This document shows positions 51,330 through 61,500 of a DNA stretch of 64,000 nucleotides, piece after piece. The notes under the pieces were generated by a model, which did not search any database, was not told the DNA's origin, and was given only the letters and a program-made list of their open reading frames with translations. Source of the stretch: Ascoidea rubescens DSM 1968 (lineage: Eukaryota; Ascomycota; Saccharomycetes; Ascoideales; Ascoideaceae); the NCBI RefSeq assembly GCF_001661345.1, contig NW_017962913.1, forward strand, positions 3,218,941 to 3,282,940, written 5' to 3'. The position numbers were made by a program, and so were the translations under genes. Each line of letters starts with the position of its first letter. Position 1 is the first letter of the stretch.

Positions 51330-52643
51330 TTTCGACAATTGATCCAAGTTTTTTTGTAATTTGAGTATCCTTTAAATAATCGGAGCGAATGAATATTAAT
51401 CAATTGATGATAAGATAGTTACTTGGAAAATAGTAAAAACAATTAGAAACAACTCAATTGAAAAAAAAGTAGAAGAAACTCGTTATTTAAATACAAAAAC
51501 TCCAAGTACTAAATTTAAAGAAACATAAAACAGACTCCCATTAAGAACAAGCAAAAAATCAGTCGAGATTTTAAGATTGAATCAAAAACAGACAACTCTT
51601 TTTTATTTTTATTTTTATTTTTCCTTTCAAATTGAGAGGTCTTGACCATAATTTTTGATTTCGTAAAGCTTAATAGCAATTTCTGTTGATTGTATAAAAT
51701 AGCAGACAAACTATTCCAAGGCTGCCTGCACCAAAGAGGAAACACAATTTCCTGAATTTGGATATAATCAAGAACATCAGAAAATAAAATCTTAGAATAC
51801 ACCATGCGAGAGGAAGAGAAACTGATCCAACTGGCAAGTCATAAACAGACAAAGATGTTTATACAAGTCAATCTCGACTAGCACCCAACCCATTTTAGCT
51901 GCAACCTACTCAGAGAAATTCAGGTCAGGACCAATCGCAGCCAGCAGCTTTATGTTTTATGTGAGCAAGCACACTCTTGACATCTTATTTCTGCGGTACA
52001 GAAACTAAAACCCTATAAAAAGACTTTAGCTGCGTAAAAGTTATCAGTTGGTTGTATGGTTACCTTATATCTGATTTGGTTTTTAGGAACAAGAGATAGA
52101 CCCACAAGGCTCTATCTGTGTTTTCACGAAAGTAACAAGTCGAGCAGCTGCTTAAGGTGTGTTTTCTCTGCTTTTTCGTTGGGTATTTCAGATGTTCTTT
52201 CCAACCAGTCAGTGCCTAAATCGCTGATCATCTTAACTATCAGATTTGCCAATGCTATTTTCTCTTTTGAGGGAAAATCAAACACACCTATCCAAAAAAA
52301 CTCCTCCAAACACTCTCCAAGAGAAGCTGATTTGGTTTATTTCTTTCTGATTTCTGATTCTCAGCTCCATGCAGGTGTCCATGCGTATTGCTGCAGCAGA
52401 AAACTTAAATCGGACAGCGCAAATAATTTTTGAAAATTTTCTTCAGTTGATCAATAAAATCAAGCGAATTAATAATACAGTTGATAACCCCAAACCAAAA
52501 GGAACACTTTTCTCCACTGATATCTGTTGCAAGATACTAAGATTAGATTCAGCAGACCACTTATATAGCACTCTTCCTCTTATCACTTTGGATTTGATCT
52601 CTTTTGTTGATGGTTGAGCTCAATTAATCAATATTAGGTTTTT
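51330..52643. other. 1.3-kb divergent intergenic region, uncertain small open frames
   Basis: The region lies between the wall-protein gene and TRM2. It contains an ATG-started minus frame of 96 residues (51515-51805), an ATG-started plus frame of 125 residues (52056-52433), and overlapping the latter a minus frame reading EEFFWIGVFDFPSKEKIALA (TTG start). None resembles a known family, and the last two exclude each other. TATA-like CTATAAAAAG lies at about 52011-52020. I do not call a gene. Confidence 0.45.
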
Positions 52644-54695
52644 ATGAGTTTACTTTCAACTAAAAGTATACTTGGGAATAGCGGTTTAATCAGAGCGTCT
52701 TTTGTTAGAAGAATACAACTCCAGAAAAGATTGTATGGATATTTGTTTGTAAACAAAGTGGAAAAAATGTCAGTCGAAGAATTAAAAGATCATCCAGTGG
52801 ATAATAATAAAAAGAGAACCACATCCAAGCTATCAAGATCAAACTCTCCTGTTGGAAAAAGGATACACAACATTGAAAATTTTTCAGGCAATCACATTAA
52901 TAAAGATAATAATAATGCTAATAATAATGTTAATAATAATGTTAATAATAATGTTAATAATGAAGATAATATTAATGTTAATAGTAAAATCAAAAACACT
53001 CAAATAGACAATGCTTCGAATGAAGCAAAAAACCCAAGGCAAGAATTGAAAAAAACAACCAAATCAAAGAGAAAATATCGAGCTAAAAAAGTAGAATCTA
53101 CATCACCTATTGGAGTTTTGCAACTTGAGATTGACGAATTAATTAATAAAAGAAATATCGATAAATCATTAATTTCAACGGATGTAAATAAAATTTTGAA
53201 TAATTCTGATTTGGCTACGAAATTCAACAGGGTTGTCGAAAACGTTAAGGTATTAGAATTAACCTCAAATGGTGATGGGTTAGCCTTGATCAAAAATCCA
53301 GAAATTGAAAATGGGTTTCAAGTTGTTTTAATTCCTTTTGCTTTACCTGGTGAAATTGTTAATATTAGAATATTTAAAACTCATCCTTTATATTGCGAGT
53401 CTGATCTATTAAAAATTGCTGAACCATCAAAATTAAGAAATGATTCGCTAATCAATTGCAAATATTTTGGTAGATGTTCAGGTTGTCAATACCAGCAGCT
53501 AGATTATAACTCCCAACTAATATTCAAAAAAAATACTATTGAAAATGCTTACAAATTTTTTGCTAAAAATTTAATAGCAAATAATAAAATTCCTAAAATT
53601 GATGATACAATTGGATCACCTTTACAATACTTTTATAGAACAAAATTGACCCCTCATTATGATATTCCAAGGAAATTTAATCCAGAGACATCTCCTGTGC
53701 CTACATTAGGTTTTGGATCCAAAGGTAGACCAGAATTTAGAGAAACTGCTGGAGGTAATTTTCCGATTTTGGATATTGAAGAATGTTCAATTGGAACTGA
53801 AATCATAAATATAGGAATGAAAAATGAACGAAAGAATTTTAAAAAAATCTATAAAACAAAGAGAAAAGGTGGAACAATTTTGTTGAGAGAAAATACGAGA
53901 GTCTTACCGAATGAATTGGTACAAGAAATCAAAAATAATGAGAACAATGAAAGTAATGAAAGTAATAATCCAAAGTTTATCGATTTTTTAAATCAAGAAA
54001 ATGGCTCAAAAGATCTTTCTAATGGCAACTTGTCTTATACCAAATCCAAAAATGAAGTTTCAAACCAACACTTGATTAAAAGTTGTACAACAGACACAAG
54101 ACAAATTGTAACTGAGAACATTAATGGGTTTGTTTTCAATTTTTCTGCAGGAGAATTCTTTCAAAACAATAACTCGATATTACCATTAGTCACTGGATAT
54201 GTTCGTGATAATTTAAAAATAAAGAATAACAAAACGGGGGAAAATTATCTTATAGATGCATATTGTGGATCTGGGCTATTCAGTATAACTGCTTCAAAAG
54301 ATGTTAAAAGGGTGATTGGAGTTGAGGTTTCCAAAGATAGTGTGAAGTTTGCAGAAAAGAATGCTCAAATGAATAATATCAAAAACACTTTATTTATAGC
54401 AGGAAAAGCAGAAAAAATATTTGCATCTGTTGATACCCCATCCAAACAGACATCAGTAATTCTCGATCCTCCAAGAAAAGGTTGTGATGAATTATTTTTG
54501 AATCAATTATCAGATTATAACCCGGCTAAAATTATTTATATTTCTTGTAATGTTCATTCTCAAGCCAGGGATATCGAATTTTTCATCAATAGTACTACAA
54601 ATGGGAAAAACTATGTTGTTGAGAATATAAGAGGGTTTGATTTCTTTCCCCAAACACATCATGTTGAAAGTGTTGCTATTTTAGTTTTAAAATAG
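52644..54695 (+). CDS. TRM2: tRNA (uracil-54-C5)-methyltransferase
   Basis: Trm2 makes m5U54 in the T-loop of tRNAs using SAM. The product has 683 residues; S. cerevisiae Trm2 has about 639. A TRAM-like RNA-binding domain (about 190-270) is followed by CKYFGRCSGCQYQQLDY and YRTKLTPHYDIP. The Rossmann SAM site is LIDAYCGSGLFSI, then VIGVEVSKDSVKFAEKNA and DPPRKGCDELF. ISCNVHSQARDIEFF carries the catalytic Cys near residue 635, and FDFFPQTHHVES ends the protein. Residues 1-41 look like a mitochondrial presequence (STKSILGNSGLIRASFVRRIQLQKR). A second ATG at 52767 (AAAAAATGTCA, strong context) starts MSVEELKDHP. The first ATG has a poor context (TTTTTATGAG). Both forms may be made. Confidence 0.96.
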   Translation: MSLLSTKSILGNSGLIRASFVRRIQLQKRLYGYLFVNKVEKMSVEELKDHPVDNNKKRTTSKLSRSNSPVGKRIHNIENFSGNHINKDNNNANNNVNNNVNNNVNNEDNINVNSKIKNTQIDNASNEAKNPRQELKKTTKSKRKYRAKKVESTSPIGVLQLEIDELINKRNIDKSLISTDVNKILNNSDLATKFNRVVENVKVLELTSNGDGLALIKNPEIENGFQVVLIPFALPGEIVNIRIFKTHPLYCESDLLKIAEPSKLRNDSLINCKYFGRCSGCQYQQLDYNSQLIFKKNTIENAYKFFAKNLIANNKIPKIDDTIGSPLQYFYRTKLTPHYDIPRKFNPETSPVPTLGFGSKGRPEFRETAGGNFPILDIEECSIGTEIINIGMKNERKNFKKIYKTKRKGGTILLRENTRVLPNELVQEIKNNENNESNESNNPKFIDFLNQENGSKDLSNGNLSYTKSKNEVSNQHLIKSCTTDTRQIVTENINGFVFNFSAGEFFQNNNSILPLVTGYVRDNLKIKNNKTGENYLIDAYCGSGLFSITASKDVKRVIGVEVSKDSVKFAEKNAQMNNIKNTLFIAGKAEKIFASVDTPSKQTSVILDPPRKGCDELFLNQLSDYNPAKIIYISCNVHSQARDIEFFINSTTNGKNYVVENIRGFDFFPQTHHVESVAILVLK

Positions 54696-55170
54696 AATCG
54701 GGTCTTTTGTTTTGGTAAAATACATCTTTTCATTTTTATTTTCATTTTCTTGTTTGTTTGTTTTTATCTTGATTCTTTTTTTCATTTTCAGCCATTGTAA
54801 TATACTTTTTGTTTCTTATCTTATCTTATCTTATCTCGGATTCATTTTTCTTATATTTTGTGTGACATAGCTCACATCAGAGGTTCGAACCTCCATCTGC
54901 AAGTAAAACCTCAACACAGAGATAATGCGTGGTCTACTCTATGGTTATGTGCGATGTATTAGCAGTCACATTATTAACCCAAAACGAACTCTGTTCTTTT
55001 CTAGATGGAAGACGAACTTTTGCGCTTTATGTGCACGTGGATTTATAGCCTTGATGGAGCTTTTTGGACTTTTGGAGAGTATGCGAAGCGTGGATAGTAG
55101 ACTGTTAGCTCATCATCTACCAAGAGTGTATAATATCTTTTAATATAATAAAATATACAAATAATTCAAA
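54696..55170. promoter_or_regulatory. RPS21 upstream region with E-box and 14-bp palindrome
   Basis: TTATC repeats (about 54817-54835) are followed by the perfect palindrome GAGGTTCGAACCTC (54880-54893), which contains a B-box-like GGTTCGAACC. CACGTG lies at 55034-55039, about 135 bp upstream of the RPS21 start; CACGTG (Cbf1) sites are known in ribosomal-protein promoters of several yeasts. A 72-codon ATG frame (54925-55143) overlaps the presumed promoter or leader and is probably not a gene. Confidence 0.45.
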
Positions 55171-56014
55171 ATGGAAAACGATAAAGGTCAACTCGTATGT
55201 ATCCAGCAACCTGTGATTTTGCTTCACATTAAAGATTTTGGCCTCTGAATTTTATAAACGTTTAAATGTATTTCAAGATATAGTAAAAATTAGTTTTATA
55301 CCTAATGTCAGATTGAATTTAAATTGGTTTAGGATTTTCACTTTTGACAAAATATTTCAAAATGAATAACAATTATTTTTAAAAGAAAACTATTTTTAAA
55401 AGAACTATTTTTAAGAAGATTATTTTATTAAAAACCATCAATGACCAGAAAGATTTATTTTTTTATGAGTCGATTAATTTATAAAATTTCAAAGAAACTA
55501 AAAAAATCAAAGAAAGTTTTATTTATTTCGATTTCTATAATACCCACTATTTATTTTAAAATAAAAAATAGCAAAAATTGGCAACAAAACATTTATTTAA
55601 TTAAATCGATTTAATGAATCATAGAAATATATAAATTTGCTCAATTTTTAAGGAGAATGAAAATTATTTTGTTACATTCAATTCTAAAAATCTTTTTTGT
55701 TTATTTAAAGCATTGATTGTAATTAAAATGAATTTACAATGTGAAAAAGTCGTGAAACTAACAATTCAATTTAGGTCGAACTTTATATCCCACGTAAATG
55801 TTCTGCTACTAATCGTATCATTAAAGCTAAAGATCACTCTTCAGTTCAAATCAACATTGCTAATGTTGATGAAGATGGACACATTATTCCAAACTCGAAC
55901 ACTACTTATGCTTTATGTGGTTTTATCAGAGCCAATGGTGAAGCTGATGACTCATTAAATCGTTTATGTCAAAGAGATGGTTTATTGAAGAATGTTTGGT
56001 CTTACTCTCATTAA
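55171..56014 (+). CDS. RPS21: 40S ribosomal protein S21, one intron
   Basis: This is cytosolic small-subunit protein eS21. CDS is join(55171..55194,55775..56014), 87 residues, the same length as S. cerevisiae Rps21. Exon 1 encodes MENDKGQL and exon 2 continues [39 protein letters not shown] and ends [16 protein letters not shown]. Nearly every conserved position of eS21 is kept. Without splicing, exon 2 can only be read from an unrelated upstream start. The intron position after codon 8 agrees, as I recall it, with that of S. cerevisiae RPS21 genes. A CACGTG lies about 135 bp upstream of the start. Confidence 0.97.
55195..55774 (+). other. Intron of RPS21 (580 nt)
   Basis: The donor is GTATGT, the branch site is AACTAAC (ACTAAC at 55757-55762), and the acceptor is TTTAG, only a dozen bases from the branch. 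The intron is AT-rich with short AACTATTTTTAAAAG-type repeats around 55380-55425. I see no clear C/D or H/ACA snoRNA inside. Confidence 0.93.
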
Positions 56015-56375
56015 TTTGTTTTTAGTAATAAATTTATTTTTAATATAAACTTAATTTAATAAAAGGGTTTTTTGGAACTGTGTTCTAATGTAAAGACTTG
56101 ATATTATTGGAATTGAAATTATTTTAATATTGATAGTATTTTTATTAAGATATTTATGTTGTAGAATCAAACAAAATACATAAGCACGTGCTCTGATAGA
56201 GATAACTTGTAAGATATCCGATTAACTGATCAGTTCCTATATTTCTTAAAACTTATTTCAAACTTTCGATACTATTCCTTTGATTGATAACAGTTTCATT
56301 GCTTCGATTGCTAGGTGATTCTCTAATTTTAAAGGTTTATTAATTATATTTAATACAAATGCTATAAACGCTGAA
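56015..56375. other. Intergenic RPS21-DUF1746 gene
   Basis: AT-rich sequence with CACGTG at about 56185-56190, roughly 190 bp upstream of the next gene. No gene is seen. Confidence 0.5.
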
Positions 56376-57254
56376 ATGATGCCTGGTTCATTTCCTGGTG
56401 TGCTGGTAAATGATAATTTGCCTTCAGATCCATTTTTGCAGCAACAGCAGCAACAACATCATCAACAACAACAAATAGATACAATTAACAATTCTGGTTC
56501 ATTTGATTTTGAAGAAACTTTGAGATTAATCAAAGCATTGAAGAAAAGAAGAAAAATATTATTAAATCATTTAGATTCAAACTTGGACCTCCTATCATTT
56601 TGTTTTATTGCTATAGTCTTTCTCTATGATACAAGTGCTTTGAAGTTAATTTTCAGATTACTCATAAATTTTGTGGTACTAAAAGAAAAAATTTTGATAA
56701 CAATAAACGATATATCAAAAGAGCAGTCATTTGCATTTAATTTAATTTTATTATCCAATTTATATTGTTTTATTTATCCCATTTTTTATGACTTGCCGAA
56801 ACCATTGCCTGATTTAGATGAAAACAATAATTATTTATATGGACATTACACTTTCCAATTAATTGGGCAGATATCAATTGATTCCAAGTGGTATCTTTTA
56901 ATTTATGAAAGCATTATATTTATTTTACAATGCTTTCTATTCTATATTCGGTTTATTGTTAACCCCCGAAAAAAGAGTAATGCTGAAGGTGAAGGTGAAG
57001 TGGATGGTGATAATGGTACAAATAATACACAGCCTAACAGCAGTCGGAATAATAATTTGAACCAATCATTGACGCTAAATAACCTGCTACATGATATTAA
57101 CGATCTTAAAAATGAATACTTTCAAAATATAACTGTTTTGCAGATCAATGTCCAGGAAATTATAAATCTAATGGTTCCTGATAGTTCCAATGAACAAGGT
57201 GAACATCGCAGAGAAGGAAGATCAAGAAATGCCTCGTATGGGGCAATTACTTGA
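56376..57254 (+). CDS. DUF1746/Dsc4-like membrane protein
   Basis: The product has 292 residues. After a Gln/His-rich start (QQQQQQHHQQQQ) the core runs LLNHLDSNLDLLSFCFIAIVFLYDTSALKLIFRLLINF, then FAFNLILLSNLYCFIYPIFYDLP and LLIYESIIFILQCFLFYIRFIV. That is three or four membrane helices with an initial xLDSxLDLLSxC motif, as I recall for the fungal DUF1746 family. That family includes the Dsc4 subunit of the fission-yeast Golgi Dsc ubiquitin-ligase complex. An Asn-rich linker and a short helical tail (LNNLLHDINDLKNEYFQNITVLQINVQEIIN) follow. The family call rests on pattern memory, not a search; function in the Dsc pathway is inferred. The two tandem ATGs at 56376 make the exact start uncertain by one codon. 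Confidence 0.6.
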   Translation: MMPGSFPGVLVNDNLPSDPFLQQQQQQHHQQQQIDTINNSGSFDFEETLRLIKALKKRRKILLNHLDSNLDLLSFCFIAIVFLYDTSALKLIFRLLINFVVLKEKILITINDISKEQSFAFNLILLSNLYCFIYPIFYDLPKPLPDLDENNNYLYGHYTFQLIGQISIDSKWYLLIYESIIFILQCFLFYIRFIVNPRKKSNAEGEGEVDGDNGTNNTQPNSSRNNNLNQSLTLNNLLHDINDLKNEYFQNITVLQINVQEIINLMVPDSSNEQGEHRREGRSRNASYGAIT

Positions 57255-57500
57255 CATTGAATGAAATTGGTCTTGATTGTGGTGGTTTTGTTGCTGTTGG
57301 TGGTTTTGGTGCGCAAAATACATGGTTCCCCCACAGGCGGTCTCCTTCTATACACGTGCCCTGTTGGTCCGAGTTGTTTCGCCGCCATCAACAACAGCTC
57401 TGCAGAGATTTGTCCAACGTATCCTTGTAATATACATCCTTTGGTTTTTAAGTTGAAAGTGTAGTTGTATCGTATCGAGAACTAGTAGTAGTGGAAGAAA

Positions 57501-58544
57501 ATGTCAGGAAATGTTTGTATGGTTAATGGCGAGGCAGAGTTTGAAAAGTATTTAAATTCAAACGAATTGGTGGCAATGTATTTTACGGCTACATGGTGTG
57601 GACCATGCAAATTCATCAAGCCATTTATCGAGCAATTTGGTGAGAGTTATAAAAACATTCAAATTTGCAAAGTAGACCTTGATACAAATAGCCAATTAGC
57701 ATCCAAATATATGATTACAAGTGTCCCAAACTTTTTATTTTTTTATAAAAAGAATAAAGTCAACCAAATTACTGGGGCAAATCCTCAAGAATTAAATTCA
57801 TACTTTGCGACATTCAGTCAATTGAGTCCAAATGCGGTAAGAAGTGGTGACATAAATTCAAGAGCCAGGGGATCAAGCAAAAATGCAGTCATAAGAGAAG
57901 CTGATAAATTGGGATTGATTCCAAAGGGTTTTGAAGTGCTAAATGACTCGATTGATTTTTCAAATTTTGAAGCTTTGAATGTCTTAGCATTGGTCAAGAA
58001 TAAATCAAAAGTTAGAAACCTATTGAAATTGGTTGACGACAACAAAGAAGTGAAATATTCTAGCGTTATTTCTGATGCAGACTCGCAAATAAATATGTTT
58101 ATTCCTTTCCAAAACATATCGAAAATTCATTCGGTGTTGGTCAGATTCAAACCAATATCCAAGACCATCGAGGAATCAAATGAGGGGGATGAGTTAGAAG
58201 ATTTGGAATATGATGAATTGCAAAAACCTAAAAAATTGAAAATATGGAACAACTTGCCCAACATGTTGTCCTTTGAAGATGCGGATTCCTTAACCAATTT
58301 CCAGCATCTAGAAGAGCTAGATGAAGACAAGTGGATCAAAGTCAGCGGAGATGATGAAGAAACAGAAGAATGGTATGTTGCCAAACTCAAGTATGTTAAA
58401 TTTCAGAATTGTAAGTCACTCAATGTTTTTATCGATGGTGAGGATGAGGATAACCACACTCTGTTGGACAAGATCTTGATAGTGGGCGTAAATGGGGAGA
58501 CCAGACAGCAAGGAACCATTAGCAAGATCAGCGAAGAAGAGTAG
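57501..58544 (+). CDS. TXL1: Thioredoxin-PITH protein (TXNL1/Txl1 type)
   Basis: Txl1/TXNL1 is a proteasome-associated thioredoxin. The product has 347 residues. Residues 1-105 are a thioredoxin domain with active site WCGPC (Cys33, Cys36), KVDLD, and the cis-Pro in TSVPNFLFF. Residues about 155-340 are a PITH domain: ADSQINMFIPFQNISKIHSVLVRFKP, LKIWNNLPNMLSFEDADS, LKYVKFQNCKSLNVFIDGE and LDKILIVGVNGET. S. cerevisiae lacks, as far as I recall, this two-domain protein, which exists in S. pombe and animals. Its presence is therefore a lineage marker. The ATG at 57501 has a good A-rich context. It lies 246 bp downstream of the DUF1746 gene on the same strand. Confidence 0.93.
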   Translation: MSGNVCMVNGEAEFEKYLNSNELVAMYFTATWCGPCKFIKPFIEQFGESYKNIQICKVDLDTNSQLASKYMITSVPNFLFFYKKNKVNQITGANPQELNSYFATFSQLSPNAVRSGDINSRARGSSKNAVIREADKLGLIPKGFEVLNDSIDFSNFEALNVLALVKNKSKVRNLLKLVDDNKEVKYSSVISDADSQINMFIPFQNISKIHSVLVRFKPISKTIEESNEGDELEDLEYDELQKPKKLKIWNNLPNMLSFEDADSLTNFQHLEELDEDKWIKVSGDDEETEEWYVAKLKYVKFQNCKSLNVFIDGEDEDNHTLLDKILIVGVNGETRQQGTISKISEEE

Positions 58545-61500
58545 GCACAAATGGTGCTCTTGATAAAGCATTGATTTGATTCAAGTAGTTTTCATTTTAT
58601 TGCACAATCAGACCCCAATAGGTCTTTCTTGGTGTCTGTTCTATAGAAACATGCAAAATAAATACCAGTTTAATTTACACGTGAAAACTCGCATACACAT
58701 GCATCAGCGGCTGCTAATTACAAGCAGTTTATTTACGATTGCCGAGGGTATTCCGACCATCCCATTTTGCCCCAACATCTTGTGTTTATAAGCAGGATTT
58801 GTTGTTTGTGCTGCTCAAAGTGTGAGAAATACTGCTGTTTCTGCTTTATTTGGGAATTTTTACAACTTTTGGCTCTAAACTGTTGGTTCGAAAAGCAGTC
58901 TAGCGATATTTCAATATATTGCTCTCAAAATACAGTGTCTCTGCACAATTTTGAAATGACTTTTGTCTAGCTTCTAAAACCTAATTATCTGTCTGCAAAT
59001 TTTATTGTGTAGAAACAAAAATATGACCCGCTTTATTTGTCTAGTTTGTGCTGGCACTGAATTTGGAAATGTGGTTCAGATATATTTTTATATTTGCTAT
59101 ATGTTCCATCAAAGATTCACATTCATTTTCTGCTTTCAGATGATCAAAAACCATTGAAAATAGTATATTCATTTTGATCATCAATTTTGCTTGAAATGAA
59201 AATTTCAAGTTTTAGGTTCAGATTATTTTGTGAAGATTGATTTCAACGCCCAATTAAAAGCACAATAATAAAACCTCCCTAACTTCATAGATTTGGGAGC
59301 TACTCTATTATAGCTCAAACTGTCAAATTATCAAATTGCCGGATTACCAGATAGATCTTGAATCGAGTGGCAAAAACGCCATAATGAAGACATGGAATAT
59401 TTGGCCAAATTTCTAAAATCAACCGGGAGAGCAGTTTGATCAAAGCTATATTCTAAAATTCTTAATGGTTTGTATAAGATACATTATTTAGATTTGAAAT
59501 GTTGTGAAAGATAAAGAATAGATAATAGTCCAACACAGCTCAAGACTATTTCAACTTCGTGAGAAAACTTTATATATTTTCAGACTCCGAGCAATTGTAA
59601 ATATAAACCTAGTAAAGGCATACTCAATAGACATAAAATCCAACGCAAAATAGATAAAAGTGTGCTATCGAATATAGTTGTCAATTTGATCTCGAGTTAC
59701 TGTGATTGTGATGAGAATGAAGACCTTCTGCCGATTTTATTCTTCACGCCCAAAGCAATAATTGCAATCCTCAAAATATCTCCAATAACAGGATTAAAAG
59801 CTAGTCACAGAAATCAATATTCTCCAATAAGATATATTTCACTTCGCTCTCCTGCAGTTCCTTTTTTAAAAATGCCCATGAATCTGTTGACCAGAACAAA
59901 TATAGAGAAAAAAGCAGATACTATCGTTTTCCAATGGTGGTTTTTTCTCACTTTAGCCATCAGATTAAGGAAAATAAAACAAGAAATACTGGTTTGATAA
60001 CAATCTTGATGTCATCAAATTGAATTATACCTTTGAGAATATATTTAAACACAGAACTGTGCTATTTATCAATAATATGTTACTCTAAAGCCAATATCAG
60101 CCAGTTTAGACAAATTTCACATCAAAGCATGGGCTCCTTCACTCCATTTTTTGCCAGCTGGATGAATAATATGTGCTTTATCTTTTTTGATGTTACCATA
60201 TTATCTCAAATAGTTGCTGCTGTTCAATAGAATGTATTCTTTGTCAAATACTGAACATTCAGGCTTATAAATACTAACAATTTTTTTAGCAAATGGAAAT
60301 AATTACGTTTTTCTGTTGTATTTTTTTGACAACAAAATCAATCTAACGGTTTGATTACTTGCTGTTAATATTAAAAAACAATTTCAAATTCAATCTTAAG
60401 CCCAATTTCAAGTTCAAATTATTGTTGATCTATTTTGAGTCATTCTCTGAAGGTTTATCTAGAAAAAACTCAAATTTATATTGATAGTAATAACCAATTT
60501 AGTAGTAATCTTTGTGGCACTGTTGTTTATTATTGATTTCAGAAAAATTATTCTGTTTTGATCAAAAAATCAATTGTTTTAGTTTCCTTAGTTTTTCTAT
60601 TTTAAAAACAAAAAATTACTTACTAGGTGGAATTAATTCATTATAACTGGTTCCAAGGGTTACATTTCTCCAAAATCTAAAAATTTAAAAAAAAAATAAT
60701 ACTTTTGCTGCAATAATTGTTAATTAATCTTAAAAATAACACACATTTTTACCTTAGATATTTTTGCTTTTTGATATGGATACATAGTAATTTGTTGGAT
60801 TTTATGAATAATCCCTTTATATGATTCACCATCAGCTGAAACAAAATTAGTATTCAATTCATTGTCTATCATGATTTCATTCAATTTTTCAAAATATAAT
60901 TAAAGCTCTAATTTGCAAGTTCTCAATGTTTTACCTATTCAATCGACAAGATTCTGGTTCAGCATCATATTAATAATGATTATCATAATAATATCCAAAA
61001 TTATAAACTCAAAAAGCCCAAGTACCTGAGAAAACCAAGAAATTAATTGAAGATGGTTTTGCTATATTATTAATTTTTTTTTTTTTCAAATTAATATCAT
61101 TTGATGAAATAACTAAACCCATTGAAATTCTCCAACAATTCGGTTAAAGTGAGCTATTGGAATAATTAACTGAAACCACACCTTTTACCATAGGGCATAT
61201 ATTACGACGAATTCTGTCATCCAGCGAGAACTAAAAATCTTTTTGATTAATCAATACTTATTTTATTTTCCTGACCCGAATAAAGTTACTTAGCAAAACA
61301 TTTTGTCATTAACATCAACTTGGGTAATCTAAGGTTAATAGTTGATATGGATTTTTCAATTTATTAGTGCTTGATATAGAAGCTGTATTTTATCTTAATG
61401 CTTGTTGGACCAGATGGAATAAACAAAAGAAAACACCAAAGCTTACAAATCAATGATGGTTTTAGCCACTAGTGGAGTAATCCGAGCATATTTTGTAACT

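Noticed and set aside
54874-54905. tRNA gene suggested by GGTTCGAACC
   Set aside because: No A-box at suitable distance on either strand, and no T-stem beyond the palindrome itself.
54925-55143. 72-codon ATG frame upstream of RPS21
   Set aside because: It sits in the ribosomal-protein promoter/leader, shows no family resemblance, and ends 27 bp before the RPS21 start.
55713-55958. 81-codon frame over RPS21
   Set aside because: It is RPS21 exon 2 read in a different phase, joined to intron sequence.
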